Origin: Clostridium_AD sp964467165
GTDB taxonomy: Bacteria > Bacillota > Clostridia > Clostridiales > Clostridiaceae
Reading direction: 5' to 3'
Assembly (NCBI GenBank): GCA_964467165.1
Contig: CAYXOL010000028.1
Coordinates: forward strand, 1 to 64,000
DNA length: 64,000 nt
Shown here: piece after piece, positions 35,020 to 44,155 of the stretch
Position numbering within the stretch: the first letter of the stretch is position 1
Layout: each line of letters begins with the position of its first letter
The notes under the pieces: generated by a model
The model's database searches: none
What the model was told of the DNA's origin: nothing
Seen by the model: only the letters and a program-made list of their open reading frames with translations
Program-made: the position numbers and the translations under genes

Positions 35020-35048
35020 ATTGGCTTGCCTATTTACGACAAGCCAAT
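35020..35048 (-). terminator. Terminator of the solute-binding protein gene
   Basis: ATTGGCTTG / CAAGCCAAT nine-base stem, followed on the minus strand by TTTATATTG. It lies 28 bases after the stop codon. Confidence 0.75.
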
Positions 35049-35075
35049 AAACTTTTTAGTGTTACTATGCACTAA

Positions 35076-36533
35076 TTATTCTAATACTTCATTAGCATAC
35101 TTAGTTATATCTTCTCCGCCGTTTTTATACCACTGCGTTACAAATTTATCAAAATCACTTATAGGTCGTTTCCCTGTAATTATATCTGATGAATATTGTT
35201 TATATAGATCATTTGTAGAATTCCATTTAATAGATAACTCTCCGGGAATTGTAAAGTTTTTGTCCTCCGTATAAAGCTTATTAACATCTTCTAAAGACTT
35301 AATTCCAGCCTTTCCTAGCAGTGGTCTATCTAATTCTTTCCCTAAAGAAATTTTTGAAGGCTCCCAAAATTTCGCATACCATTCCTGTGATTTTTCAGTT
35401 AACTGTATCTTATTATCTTTAATTAAATAGTGCTCACCTTCAAAACCTAAACGATCTATGATTTGGCCTTTTTCACTAGCTAAAAAATCTAAAACTTTAA
35501 ATGAGACTTCTTTATTCTTAGATGTAGATGAGATAGCTATGCCTCTGCTCTCTTTACAAACATCTATTGGAAGATATCCTTGTGCTATGCCCTTTGCTGC
35601 CGGTAAAACTGTAAGTCCTGTTGCGTTAGTCTTTTTTACTTTACCTTCATAAATATCAATAACTTTTCCTGCAGTTCCAACAATTATAGCAGCTTGATTA
35701 TTATAAAAAGCTTTTTCTTTTGTTTCCCATTTTTTATTTAGATATTCTGGATCTAGTATTCCCTCTTTATAAAGTTTATTATAAAAGGTTAACTTTTCCT
35801 TTTCATTACTAGAAACTTTATTATAAATAAACTTACCATTTTCATCTTTTATCCAAGTAGATTTATTTCCAAAGGCTTGGTCAAATATTTCATTAATCTC
35901 TAAAGTATTACCCGTAGATGTTAATGCATAAGCTGGTAATCCTTCTCCCCCTAAATTAGAGGCTTTTAATTCTTTTAAAAACGCATAATAATTATCTATA
36001 GTTGGGTCTTCCATAAGTTTTTTAGACGTTTTTAATTTATCAAACCAATCGCTTCTTATTACTGGAACCTTTGATGCAAGAGGTTTAATCCATAATAAGT
36101 AAGGGTAGTTTGCGAGTCTCATTTTATTTTGTGGCGCTAAATTAGATTTTATGTATTTAGATTTATCTATATATGGTGTTAAGTCCTCAAGTAGCCCTTG
36201 CTTAGATATACTAAGGTCCCCACCTTGAAAGTATATAATATCCGGGATATCCTTACCATGTAACATTAAATTCAATTTTTCAGTATAGTTGCCTGACGGC
36301 ATTTCAACAAATTCAATCTTAACTTGTGTTCCTTCCTCTTCCATACCTTTTTCTATAAGTGCTACATACTTTTGAACTATAGGATCTTTGGGACTTACAT
36401 CTTTCATTAGCATTCTTATAGTTGCAGGATCACTTGGTTTATTTTGCTGCACCTGATCATTTTTTTTTGCTTTACATGACACTAAACTCAGTATACTTAT
36501 AATAACAAAAATATAAGCTATTACTTTTTTCAC
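35076..36533 (-). CDS. Extracellular solute-binding lipoprotein (ABC sugar-type)
   Basis: This 485-residue lipoprotein has a hydrophobic signal and the lipobox LVSC with Cys20. It resembles family 1 solute-binding proteins: IRMLMKDVSPKDP, then LMLHGKDIPDIIYFQGGD, PYLLWIKPLASKVPVIRSDW and a C-terminal GISSTSKNKEVSFKVLDFLASEKG-like segment. The start ATG 36533 follows a GGGGTGATACC site. No permease or ATPase gene is adjacent, so it is an orphan in this window. It may work with a transporter encoded elsewhere or act as a sensor. The substrate, probably an oligosaccharide, is not known. Confidence 0.87.
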   Translation of the reverse strand: MKKVIAYIFVIISILSLVSCKAKKNDQVQQNKPSDPATIRMLMKDVSPKDPIVQKYVALIEKGMEEEGTQVKIEFVEMPSGNYTEKLNLMLHGKDIPDIIYFQGGDLSISKQGLLEDLTPYIDKSKYIKSNLAPQNKMRLANYPYLLWIKPLASKVPVIRSDWFDKLKTSKKLMEDPTIDNYYAFLKELKASNLGGEGLPAYALTSTGNTLEINEIFDQAFGNKSTWIKDENGKFIYNKVSSNEKEKLTFYNKLYKEGILDPEYLNKKWETKEKAFYNNQAAIIVGTAGKVIDIYEGKVKKTNATGLTVLPAAKGIAQGYLPIDVCKESRGIAISSTSKNKEVSFKVLDFLASEKGQIIDRLGFEGEHYLIKDNKIQLTEKSQEWYAKFWEPSKISLGKELDRPLLGKAGIKSLEDVNKLYTEDKNFTIPGELSIKWNSTNDLYKQYSSDIITGKRPISDFDKFVTQWYKNGGEDITKYANEVLE

Positions 36534-36690
36534 GGTATCACCCCAATTTTTTAAGCCTACTCTTTGCTAAGGCTATTTTTTGTTAACTCCAGACTATTGG
36601 TTTAGTTTTATAAAATTTAATATGTATCCACATTTTATCATTCACTTCACTATATTGCCAACGTTTTTATAAATATTTCTAAATAAACGA

Positions 36691-36727
36691 AAAAAACCTG
36701 TAGACATTTTATTGTCCCCAGGTTTTT
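36691..36727 (-). terminator. Terminator of terB
   Basis: AAAAACCTGGGGACAATA...TGTCTACAGG on the minus strand forms a stem ending in a T7 run, 13 bases after the terB stop. Confidence 0.85.
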
Positions 36728-36739
36728 ATGTGCTTATTA

Positions 36740-37183
36740 TTAAAGTTTAAAATCTGCTGGGTTTACCCCAAGGTTTGAGCACATTTCTCTAACTAGTGCA
36801 ATTTCATCTTTATCAAAAGTCCCATCTGCAGCGCCTATAGAGCAGCATACTGCTACTAATGTTTTTGCTGCATCTGGTTTGCTTTTCATCTTAGTAATTG
36901 CCTTCATCGCTTCTGCTTTACCAACATTATAATCAAATGCAAACATATCTGCATAGTGATTAAATCTTGTTAGCACATCGTTTAATTTGAAAACTTTTAA
37001 TGACTCATTAAGGTTAATGTATCCTACCATCTTTTGTTTTTCCTCTGAGCTTATATCTCCATCAGCACTTGCAATAAGTGCACACCCCGCAGCTATTGCT
37101 TCCATAAAATCTTTGTTTGCAAATTGCTTAATTCCTGCTTGTGTTTTATCCTTCTGTTCTCTTAACCAATCACCAATTCCCAT
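36740..37183 (-). CDS. terB: TerB-family tellurite resistance protein
   Basis: This 147-residue all-helical protein has the TerB repeats: ALIASADGDISSEEKQKMVGYI and VCCSIGAADGTFDKDEIALVREM. Their acidic DGD and DGTFDKDE loops probably bind metal. TerB proteins associate with membranes and take part in tellurite and phage-related stress responses, usually with TerC, TerD and TerE; none of these is adjacent. ATG 37183 is chosen for the AAGGAG site before it rather than the frame start at 37192. A 17-codon piece of a second terB copy survives at 38095-38146. Confidence 0.92.
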   Translation of the reverse strand: MGIGDWLREQKDKTQAGIKQFANKDFMEAIAAGCALIASADGDISSEEKQKMVGYINLNESLKVFKLNDVLTRFNHYADMFAFDYNVGKAEAMKAITKMKSKPDAAKTLVAVCCSIGAADGTFDKDEIALVREMCSNLGVNPADFKL

Positions 37184-37369
37184 AATTAACACTCCTTTAA
37201 TCTTTCATTATATTAATAAATTTTACTAAACCTTATTTTACAAGTGTCTTGAATATAATTCACCTACACTAACTACATTCTCCATTTATTACAATTATCC
37301 TGTAAATTTTAAAGATTTAATAAATTCTTCATAAATACAACTTTCTAAAGTTTATTTCACTAACCTAAA

Positions 37370-37969
37370 TTAATCATTTAATTTTAACTTTTTAAAATAG
37401 TATTTTTTATCTTCATCCGTAATTTCTCGTATTATTTTACAAGGATTACCCACCGCTATGCAGTTGGAAGGAATATCCTTAGTCACAACGCTACCAGATC
37501 CAATCACTACATTATTACCAATAGTAATTCCTGGATTTACTATAACTCCGCCTCCTATCCAAACATTATCCCCTATGTTAATGGGAAAAGCATATTCAAT
37601 AAATGCATTTCTTGCTTCAAAATGAATGGGGTGACCTGCTGTAAAAAGACTTACGTTTGGCGCAAACATAACATTATCGCCAATTGTAACCTTAGCGCAA
37701 TCTAAAATAGTGCAATTGTAGTTGCTATAAAAATTTTGGCCAATAGAAATATTATACCCATAATCGCATCGGAAGGGTGGTTCTATATAAAAATCATTTC
37801 CAACCTGCCCAATTAATTTTTTTATAATTTCCTTTTGCTTAAAACCCTCACTTGGTCGTAGAGTGTTATATTCAAATATCATTTCTTTTGCAGTTTGGCG
37901 TTCAGATGATAGTTCTACACCAAATGCTCTATATGGTTTTCCACTTATCATTTTTTCTTTTTCTGTCAT
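37370..37969 (-). CDS. Maltose/galactoside O-acetyltransferase family (left-handed beta-helix)
   Basis: This 199-residue acetyl-CoA-dependent sugar acetyltransferase has an N-terminal helical region (MISGKPYRAFGVELSSERQ) typical of the Maa/LacA family. It is followed by hexapeptide repeats such as IGDNVMFAPNVSLFTAGHP, with the catalytic His in TAGHP, IGDNVWIGGGVIVNPGITIGNN and VVTKDIPSNCIAVGNPCKII. ATG 37969 is set by GGAGGTG upstream. It stands alone between terB and the glycan region. The real acceptor may be a free sugar; the role is unknown. Confidence 0.9.
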   Translation of the reverse strand: MTEKEKMISGKPYRAFGVELSSERQTAKEMIFEYNTLRPSEGFKQKEIIKKLIGQVGNDFYIEPPFRCDYGYNISIGQNFYSNYNCTILDCAKVTIGDNVMFAPNVSLFTAGHPIHFEARNAFIEYAFPINIGDNVWIGGGVIVNPGITIGNNVVIGSGSVVTKDIPSNCIAVGNPCKIIREITDEDKKYYFKKLKLND

Positions 37970-38094
37970 AGAAACACCTCCATATTTTCTAACCAATCTT
38001 AGTCATATTATGTAAGTTGAAATTAACTACAAGCACTATTATACCATAAAACAGCACTTTTAGAGACTTATATAATAGTTGTTTTTCTTCCAAA

Positions 38095-38146
38095 ACCATG
38101 CTTTAGCAGCATCTGGCTTACTTTTAATTTTAGTTATTGACTTCAT
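38095..38146 (-). pseudogene. terB fragment
   Basis: The minus strand reads MKSITKIKSKPDAAKAW, nearly the same as MKAITKMKSKPDAAKTL inside the intact TerB. Homology stops abruptly on both sides. It is a relic of a tandem terB copy, apparently interrupted by the insertion or deletion that created the present border with the glycan region. Confidence 0.75.
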
Positions 38147-38149
38147 GAG

Positions 38150-38172
38150 AAAAGGAGCCTTAAGCCCCTTTA
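38150..38172 (-). terminator. Terminator of the glycan operon
   Basis: AAAGGGGCTTAAGGCTCCTTTT on the minus strand forms a short stem with a T-rich tail, six bases beyond the stop at 38178. Confidence 0.6.
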
Positions 38173-38177
38173 AAATT

Positions 38178-39167
38178 CTAAATAAATCCACCTTTAATTA
38201 ACATTTTTTTGCCTTCATCATAATTGAATAAATTATCTTCCGATGAATATTCTTTACGGTTTAAGGGTTCCAAATTCATTTCTTCATAATATTCTTTTAA
38301 CCCAAGTATATATATTTGAGGTAAAATAATAAAATAGTCCTTATCATAAATATATGCATTTTCAGCTTCATATCTTGATACCAAAACCTCATGTAGCTTT
38401 TCACCAGGTCTTTTTCCTATTTCCCTGATTTTGCAATTTTTATTTCCCAGTTCATCTTTTATGATTTTGCCTATATCCATTATTTTATAACCTGGCATTT
38501 TCATCACAAAGGTTTCCCCGCCTATACTATTAATGATTGCTTTAAATAATAGCCCTATTGCTTGATTTAAAGTTAGAAAATACCTTGTCATTTCTGGATC
38601 TGTAATAGTAAGTTCATTGAATTCCTTTATTTGATTAATGAAAAATGGTACAACACTTCCATTGGTACCTAATACATTACCTGCTCTAATGCAAACAAAT
38701 TTAGTATGCCTGGTAAGCGTATTTGCATGAATTATTAATTTTTCTCCTATAGCTTTTGTCATTCCATAAACATTCATCGCATCAACAGCCTTATCCGTGG
38801 ATACATCAATCACTTTATTAACATTATTTTCAATAGCTACTTTAATAAGATTTTCTACGCCTATAATATTAGTCTTAATTGTTTCATAAGGCTGCTGTTC
38901 ACAAATTGGCACATGTTTTAAGGCTGCTAAATGAAAAATATATTCTACATCTTTTGTTGCTTGCTTTAGTGCCTCATAATCCCTTATATCACCAATAATA
39001 AACTTTAATTTATTATTATTAAATTTACGCTGCATATTTACTTGGTTTAGTTCACTTCTCGAATAAATAATTATTTGTTTTGGATTCATATCTAAAAGTT
39101 GAGTTGTTAATTCATTTCCCCAGGAACCTGTACCTCCCGTAATCAAAACAGTTTTATTTTCAAACAT
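38178..39167 (-). CDS. UDP-GlcNAc 4,6-dehydratase/5-epimerase-like enzyme (WbjB/CapE type)
   Basis: This 329-residue extended SDR enzyme converts UDP-GlcNAc to 4-keto-6-deoxy sugars. The Rossmann motif is GGTGSWG near the N-terminus, and the catalytic YxxxK is YGMTK. The family pattern LKHVPICEQQPYETIKTNIIG is clear. ATG 39167 is preceded by GGAGG; the longer frame to 39209 runs into the upstream gene. It ends a four-gene set with an RmlD-like reductase, a UDP-GlcNAc 2-epimerase and a large glycosyltransferase. That set fits synthesis of a UDP-2-acetamido-2,6-dideoxy-L-hexose. Confidence 0.88.
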   Translation of the reverse strand: MFENKTVLITGGTGSWGNELTTQLLDMNPKQIIIYSRSELNQVNMQRKFNNNKLKFIIGDIRDYEALKQATKDVEYIFHLAALKHVPICEQQPYETIKTNIIGVENLIKVAIENNVNKVIDVSTDKAVDAMNVYGMTKAIGEKLIIHANTLTRHTKFVCIRAGNVLGTNGSVVPFFINQIKEFNELTITDPEMTRYFLTLNQAIGLLFKAIINSIGGETFVMKMPGYKIMDIGKIIKDELGNKNCKIREIGKRPGEKLHEVLVSRYEAENAYIYDKDYFIILPQIYILGLKEYYEEMNLEPLNRKEYSSEDNLFNYDEGKKMLIKGGFI

Positions 39168-39198
39168 ATACAGTCCTCCATTTGTAGAATTGTGTAAA

Positions 39199-40059
39199 CT
39201 ATATTTCATAAAAATATTGTGGATATAGCTTACTATTTTTTTCCATCCAAGCTTTTAACTCCACAATCATTTCTATATAATCAGGTATTTTAACAGAAAA
39301 ATCGGTTCTAATACTACTAAGTGATTTATCACTAATAATTTCTTTATTATTTTCAATCAATATATTTTTATGGAATACTGTGTTGATAATTTTTAACAAT
39401 TCATATTTATTAATTGATTCTTTTGATGTTAAATTATACAATCCAGTTAAATTGTTTTCTATCATTAGATGTATAGATTTTGCTAATTCAAGCGTAGTAA
39501 CCCCTGACCACATAACTTTAGAATATCCACTTACTGTTCCTGTTTGTTTCATAAACCAATGAAACAGTCCAGTACCATCAGCCTTTAGTTCTGGTCCAAT
39601 AATTGAAGTTCGAATTGTCAAATCTTTATTATTATTTATTTCACCCAGTATTTTAGTTTTTGCGTATATATCTTTTCCATCAGTTAATGAAGCTTCATTA
39701 TAATTACCAGTTTCCCCCGAAAAAACACAATCAGTACTTAGGTGAATAAGTTTGACATTTTTAAATCGTTCTTCTAAATACCTTGGAAAGTAAGAATTGA
39801 TAAATATAGTATTAGAAGGACTATCTTCTGCATTTTTATTAAGAATTCCTATAGAATTAATTACAATATCTGGTTTTATCACATCAATAGTTGTGTTTAG
39901 TAAATTTAAATCACGCACATCTAATAGTATTGAATCATCATCTAATTTATCCTTACGACATATTTCATAGAGCTTATATTTTTCAGGTAGAGTTTTAAAA
40001 TACTTACTCAGCATATGTCCAGCCATACCCGTTGCACCTAAAACTAAAATTTTTTTCAT
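39199..40059 (-). CDS. RmlD-like sugar-nucleotide reductase
   Basis: This 286-residue SDR protein is related to dTDP-4-dehydrorhamnose reductase. It has the N-terminal GATGMAGH dinucleotide loop and the substrate segment LSTDCVFSGETGNYNEASL; the catalytic YxxxK is in DIYAKTKILGE. ATG 40059 follows GGGGTGGG. The neighbours, a 4,6-dehydratase and a 2-epimerase, recall the WbvB-WbvR-WbvD route to UDP-L-QuiNAc, in which the reductase is RmlD-like, rather than the FucNAc route using CapF with its cupin domain. The product assignment is inference. Confidence 0.85.
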   Translation of the reverse strand: MKKILVLGATGMAGHMLSKYFKTLPEKYKLYEICRKDKLDDDSILLDVRDLNLLNTTIDVIKPDIVINSIGILNKNAEDSPSNTIFINSYFPRYLEERFKNVKLIHLSTDCVFSGETGNYNEASLTDGKDIYAKTKILGEINNNKDLTIRTSIIGPELKADGTGLFHWFMKQTGTVSGYSKVMWSGVTTLELAKSIHLMIENNLTGLYNLTSKESINKYELLKIINTVFHKNILIENNKEIISDKSLSSIRTDFSVKIPDYIEMIVELKAWMEKNSKLYPQYFYEI

Positions 40060-40070
40060 ATGACCCACCC

Positions 40071-41147
40071 CTAATTGGCTAATAAAAAATTTACAACTTT
40101 ACTTGAAACATTATTGTCAATATAACCCTCTGGATAGCTCCAACATTTATTTGCCTTTGCCAAAAGTCTTGAACACATAATAATTTTCTCGTAATTAACA
40201 CCTGAAACCACATTACTTCCACATTCAACTGTTTCTGGTCTTTCAGTTGAATCTCTAATTGTAACTGTAGGAACTTGGAATATGCAGCACTCTTCCTGGA
40301 CCGTGCCACTATCTGTTAGCACAAGCGCACCATTTTTTTCAAGCTTTACAAAATCAAAAAAACCAAATGGTTCACTATAAATTATATTTTTATTTGTATT
40401 TATAAAGCCGAATTCATCTATTTTGCTTTTAGTTCTTGGATGAACGCTAAAGATTATTTTACAATTTAATTCCTTTTGTACTGAATTAATAGCATTTATT
40501 ATTATTTGTAATCGTTCTTTCCCATCCACATTTTCTGCTCTATGGATGGTGGCTAATATATATCTGCCTTTTTCTAAATTTAAGTCCCTCAAAATATTGC
40601 TTTTTTCAATGCTTTCATCATAATACCTGAGTACTTCAAATATTGGGTTACCTGACACAAATATTTTATTTTTTACTATACCATCCTTTAAAAGATTTTC
40701 TCTACTTCCTGCAGTATAAGGCATAGCATAAGTTGAAACCGCATCTATTATTTTTCGATTTTTCTCCTCTGGAACCTTTAAATCAAAACACCTGTTACCT
40801 GCTTCCATATGAAATACTGGTATGCCCAGTCTCTCAGCTATAATTGCAGATAACCCACTATTTGTGTCTCCAAGTATTAGTATTTTATCAGGCTTTTCAC
40901 TTATTATAATTTCTTCTATAAGTTCTAGTAATTTACCCACTTGCATACCAAAACTAGTAGAAGGTAATTGTAAATAGTAATCAGGTTTTCTAATATTAAG
41001 TTCCTTAAAGAATATATCATTTAACTGTGAAGAGTAGTTCTGACCTGTATGAACTAAGACGTGAGTACAGTTCTCGTCTATTTTTTTTATAATTAAGGAC
41101 AGTCTTATTATTTCTGGTCTAGTTCCTAGAATGGTCATTACTTTCAT
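40071..41147 (-). CDS. UDP-N-acetylglucosamine 2-epimerase family (WecB/CapG-like)
   Basis: This 358-residue epimerase has a GT-B-like fold and inverts C2 of UDP-amino sugars. Family landmarks are the N-terminal ILGTRPEIIRLSLI, HTGQNY, ILGDTNS, FHMEAGNRCFDLKVPEEKNRKIID, TIHRAEN and the C-terminal DSGTVQEECCIFQVP. ATG 41147 has AGGAG upstream, and its frame begins just before the end of the preceding gene. It is expected to finish the amino-sugar made by the two genes downstream. Confidence 0.93.
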   Translation of the reverse strand: MKVMTILGTRPEIIRLSLIIKKIDENCTHVLVHTGQNYSSQLNDIFFKELNIRKPDYYLQLPSTSFGMQVGKLLELIEEIIISEKPDKILILGDTNSGLSAIIAERLGIPVFHMEAGNRCFDLKVPEEKNRKIIDAVSTYAMPYTAGSRENLLKDGIVKNKIFVSGNPIFEVLRYYDESIEKSNILRDLNLEKGRYILATIHRAENVDGKERLQIIINAINSVQKELNCKIIFSVHPRTKSKIDEFGFINTNKNIIYSEPFGFFDFVKLEKNGALVLTDSGTVQEECCIFQVPTVTIRDSTERPETVECGSNVVSGVNYEKIIMCSRLLAKANKCWSYPEGYIDNNVSSKVVNFLLAN

Positions 41148-41149
41148 AA

Positions 41150-43171
41150 CTAAATCACTCCTAAGTCTTTAACTTCGTCCATATATTTACTAAATAATTC
41201 TTTCAGTTTAAATAATTCACTTATAAAAGTTATTCCTTGCTCTACGCCTTCATCAACATATTTCATTCCTTCCTCTGCAAATACAAAGCAGTATTTTATT
41301 AATTCTTCCTTGGTAACATTTCCTTTTACATATTCAGGTATTGCATTCATGTTTACATGATTTTTAATTTGATCATAATAAAATTGTGCTATCACATAAT
41401 TTTTTAATTGATCTCTATTTTCAAATTTACTCCATTGAATTTCTGAAGCATATACTTCTTCCTTAAAATTTTTAATTATATAATCAAAAATTGAAACGGC
41501 TGAGCTTATCCTTTTTTCCAGGTTGTGTGATAGATTATTGGAATGAATCCTATAATTTATTACTGCCCCATCAATTTTGCCATAGTCCCAATTATATTTT
41601 ATAAACTGCAGTGAATTTAATGTATCTGCGGAAAAATCGTTATCTCTGTATACAATCCAATTAATGTTATTATCTTTAAAAAAACTTAATTTATAAAGAC
41701 AGTTCATAGGTATAACACCTGAAGCGGACTTGAAAATATGCTCAACGACTTTATTTTGTGAGTAAACCGCATAATTCCACTGGTTAATTTTTATATTATC
41801 TTCATCTACTATATTAAAGTTACTATATACGTAATCTTTGCTAGGATTATTCTCTAAATATTCTACAAATTTATAGATAGCATCTCTTTCAGGAAAATCA
41901 TCACAAGCAAGCCACTGAAAATATTTCCCTTTTGCATTATTAATAATCTCTTGAATTCCTTTTGATGCTCCACCTGAGTTCACACTATGATATATTGCAA
42001 TTATATTTCTATATTTTTCCGCGTAATTTTTTATTATTTCTTTAGATCCATCAGTTGAGCAGTCATCAATAAGTAAAATTTCTATATTTTTATAAGTTTG
42101 ATTTATAAAAGAATCTACACATTTACATAGATATTCACTGCCATTATAATTTGTTATTCCTATAGTAACTAGCGGTTGCTCAATCATAGTAGTTGCTTCA
42201 GTTTTAAGTAAATTTACAAATACTGACTTTAGTTTTTCTATTTGCTGATGAATTTCAAAACCATTCAAGACAAATGAATAATATTCTTTTGAATTATATT
42301 CATCCTCAGTTATCATATTGACAGCCTGATTTATAGTGTTCCAAACTAAGGATTCAGGATATATGTTTTTTGCACCAACAAAATTATGAATTATAGGTTT
42401 TATTCCTTTTACCATAGCTTGCATAACACTCATGTTTTGTGATTCTAGGATACTTGTGCATAGTATATAATTTTTATCTTCTAGCCACTTATCTAGGTTA
42501 TCCTGCCAGCCCTGATAAATTACATTTCCTTCCAAACTAAACTCTTTTATCATTTGATTGAAATACAAAACATCTCTTTGATCTTGAAACTTGCCAGCAA
42601 TAAATAATTTATAACGATTATCTTTATCATAAATACCTTTAAAAGCATGTAATAATAACATGGGCCCTTTTTTATAATTTATATAACCAACATAAGCAAT
42701 ATTAAACCCTGGTCTTCTTTCAGTAAATGTCCATTTTTTGCTATCAATGCCATTAGGAATTACTATTGCCTTATCCTCATCTATTTTAAAGTTTTCCATA
42801 ATAAAATTTTTAATATGTTCTGCCACAAATATAATTTTATTCACATTTTCAAAAGCAACATTAGCTGGATAATCTGTAAAGGCCTCATAACTGTGTAATC
42901 TACATATAATTTTCTTTTCTTTTGCAATATTAAGTTTACTTCCATAGGATATTAGTTCGTCACACCACTCAAACCAGCATATATCAGCCAATTCCATTTC
43001 TTCATCAATTTGCTTAAGATCTGTTACAATTACTTTTTTAGTTAAATATTCACTTGATAATCCGTTAATAATATCGTCTAAAAAACTATCTAATCCTTGC
43101 TTCACAAAAAAAACTATGGTTTCTTTATTGCATTTCTTAGAGTTGTCTATAACATTACTTATATTTTCCAC
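41150..43171 (-). CDS. Two-domain glycosyltransferase (GT4-like plus GT2)
   Basis: This 673-residue protein fuses a GT-B fold domain (about residues 20-330) to a GT-A domain (about 335-600). The first shows YKKGPMLLLHAF and CTSILESQNMSVMQAMVKGIKPI, the E-x7-E-like donor site of GT4. The second begins PLVTIGITNYNGSEYLCKCVDSF and has IEILLIDDCSTDGS and WLACDDFPERDAIY with the metal-binding Asp pair. The start is GTG 43171 with AAGGAG upstream. The two sites may add two successive sugars. It leads the amino-sugar operon. Confidence 0.9.
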   Translation of the reverse strand: MENISNVIDNSKKCNKETIVFFVKQGLDSFLDDIINGLSSEYLTKKVIVTDLKQIDEEMELADICWFEWCDELISYGSKLNIAKEKKIICRLHSYEAFTDYPANVAFENVNKIIFVAEHIKNFIMENFKIDEDKAIVIPNGIDSKKWTFTERRPGFNIAYVGYINYKKGPMLLLHAFKGIYDKDNRYKLFIAGKFQDQRDVLYFNQMIKEFSLEGNVIYQGWQDNLDKWLEDKNYILCTSILESQNMSVMQAMVKGIKPIIHNFVGAKNIYPESLVWNTINQAVNMITEDEYNSKEYYSFVLNGFEIHQQIEKLKSVFVNLLKTEATTMIEQPLVTIGITNYNGSEYLCKCVDSFINQTYKNIEILLIDDCSTDGSKEIIKNYAEKYRNIIAIYHSVNSGGASKGIQEIINNAKGKYFQWLACDDFPERDAIYKFVEYLENNPSKDYVYSNFNIVDEDNIKINQWNYAVYSQNKVVEHIFKSASGVIPMNCLYKLSFFKDNNINWIVYRDNDFSADTLNSLQFIKYNWDYGKIDGAVINYRIHSNNLSHNLEKRISSAVSIFDYIIKNFKEEVYASEIQWSKFENRDQLKNYVIAQFYYDQIKNHVNMNAIPEYVKGNVTKEELIKYCFVFAEEGMKYVDEGVEQGITFISELFKLKELFSKYMDEVKDLGVI

Positions 43172-43225
43172 TAGATTATTTCTCCTTTCACTTGGCAGTT
43201 GGTAATTTAAGAGAGTTAATTTCCT

Positions 43226-43546
43226 CTATTCCTTATAAGAGCCATAAAAATTCGCTGTTTCAACATCTCCTGGAGTTTCCTTTGGAATAATAGCCATATT
43301 ATAGATCTTATCTATATAAAGAGGGGTACCGCTTAATAAGTTATTATATTCATCAACAACGTAATAATTATCCGTATGACCAGTGCTGGCTCTTTTTACG
43401 CCAATATTTACTACAGCATCATATAACGAATCTTCTGCTACTGTTCCTATAACTCTGACTTTTCTAATTGTAGCTGCTCCACAATCACATCTCATAACCA
43501 CTTTTATATGAAAATAACAGTATTCTTGCTTAATCTGGTTATTCAT
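43226..43546 (-). CDS. Unknown 106-residue protein
   Basis: I do not recognise this protein. It has no signal peptide or transmembrane segment. The first half has a Cys-containing strand (VMRCDCGAATIRKVRVIG) and the rest is rich in Tyr, Asn and Val. It could be a small beta-sandwich. The ATG at 43546 follows GGGGGTG about 11 bases upstream. It stands between the amino-sugar operon and another small unknown gene, in a stretch where such genes alternate with glycosyltransferases. A structural surface protein or glycosylation substrate is possible but unproved. Confidence 0.6.
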   Translation of the reverse strand: MNNQIKQEYCYFHIKVVMRCDCGAATIRKVRVIGTVAEDSLYDAVVNIGVKRASTGHTDNYYVVDEYNNLLSGTPLYIDKIYNMAIIPKETPGDVETANFYGSYKE

Positions 43547-43654
43547 TATCTTAAAAACACCCCCTGTCCTTTTTAGTATAAGTGCTAAAATAATCCTACC
43601 TCAACTTAAATCATGGAGCCAGTTATGGCTCCATGGAATTTAAAATAGTTATTA

Positions 43655-43951
43655 TTAAACGTTAGGGGTGTAAGACCAAGCCTGAGCTGCTGATAAAATA
43701 GTATCTGATCCTAAAATTTTTGGTACAATTGACAAAGTATAAGAAGTACTAACTACTTGAGATGTTGCACCTGTTGTATTATCATAGGTTATTGTTCTAT
43801 AAAATGAACGATTTCTACTTGCAGTAGAAGCGTTAGTAACGTTAAGACTAATTGTCAAATATCCAAGACTATATGCCGCAACTGTTCCTGTAACAGCAAC
43901 AGAACGAGGCGAACTAGTTTTTGGAGTATCAAAGTTTAGTGTTAAAGCCAT
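43655..43951 (-). CDS. Unknown 98-residue beta-rich protein
   Basis: This protein begins MALTLNFDTPKTSSPRSVAV and continues with alternating hydrophobic and Ser/Thr-rich strands, with no cysteine and no signal peptide. The high Ser/Thr content would suit O-glycosylation. ATG 43951 has GGAG nine bases upstream. It is transcribed on the minus strand, divergent from the TPR glycosyltransferase at 44156. No family is recognised. Confidence 0.6.
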   Translation of the reverse strand: MALTLNFDTPKTSSPRSVAVTGTVAAYSLGYLTISLNVTNASTASRNRSFYRTITYDNTTGATSQVVSTSYTLSIVPKILGSDTILSAAQAWSYTPNV

Positions 43952-44155
43952 AAAAAACCATCTCCACGAATTTATTTTTTAGGATTATTAATCCCTATAT
44001 ATTATATTCTCTTGTACATAAGGATGTTCCTAATAATATGTATATGAGACTTTGCCTTTATGAACCACGATTTCGAAAATGAATTAAGAACTGTAAATTA
44101 ATTTCTACATAATATATATGGAAGTATTGTATTGTTTTAAATTGGAGGATAATAA

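Noticed and set aside
36740..37183. Full tellurite-resistance (terZABCDE) operon
   Set aside because: Only TerB and a TerB relic are present; no TerC, TerD or TerE is encoded nearby.
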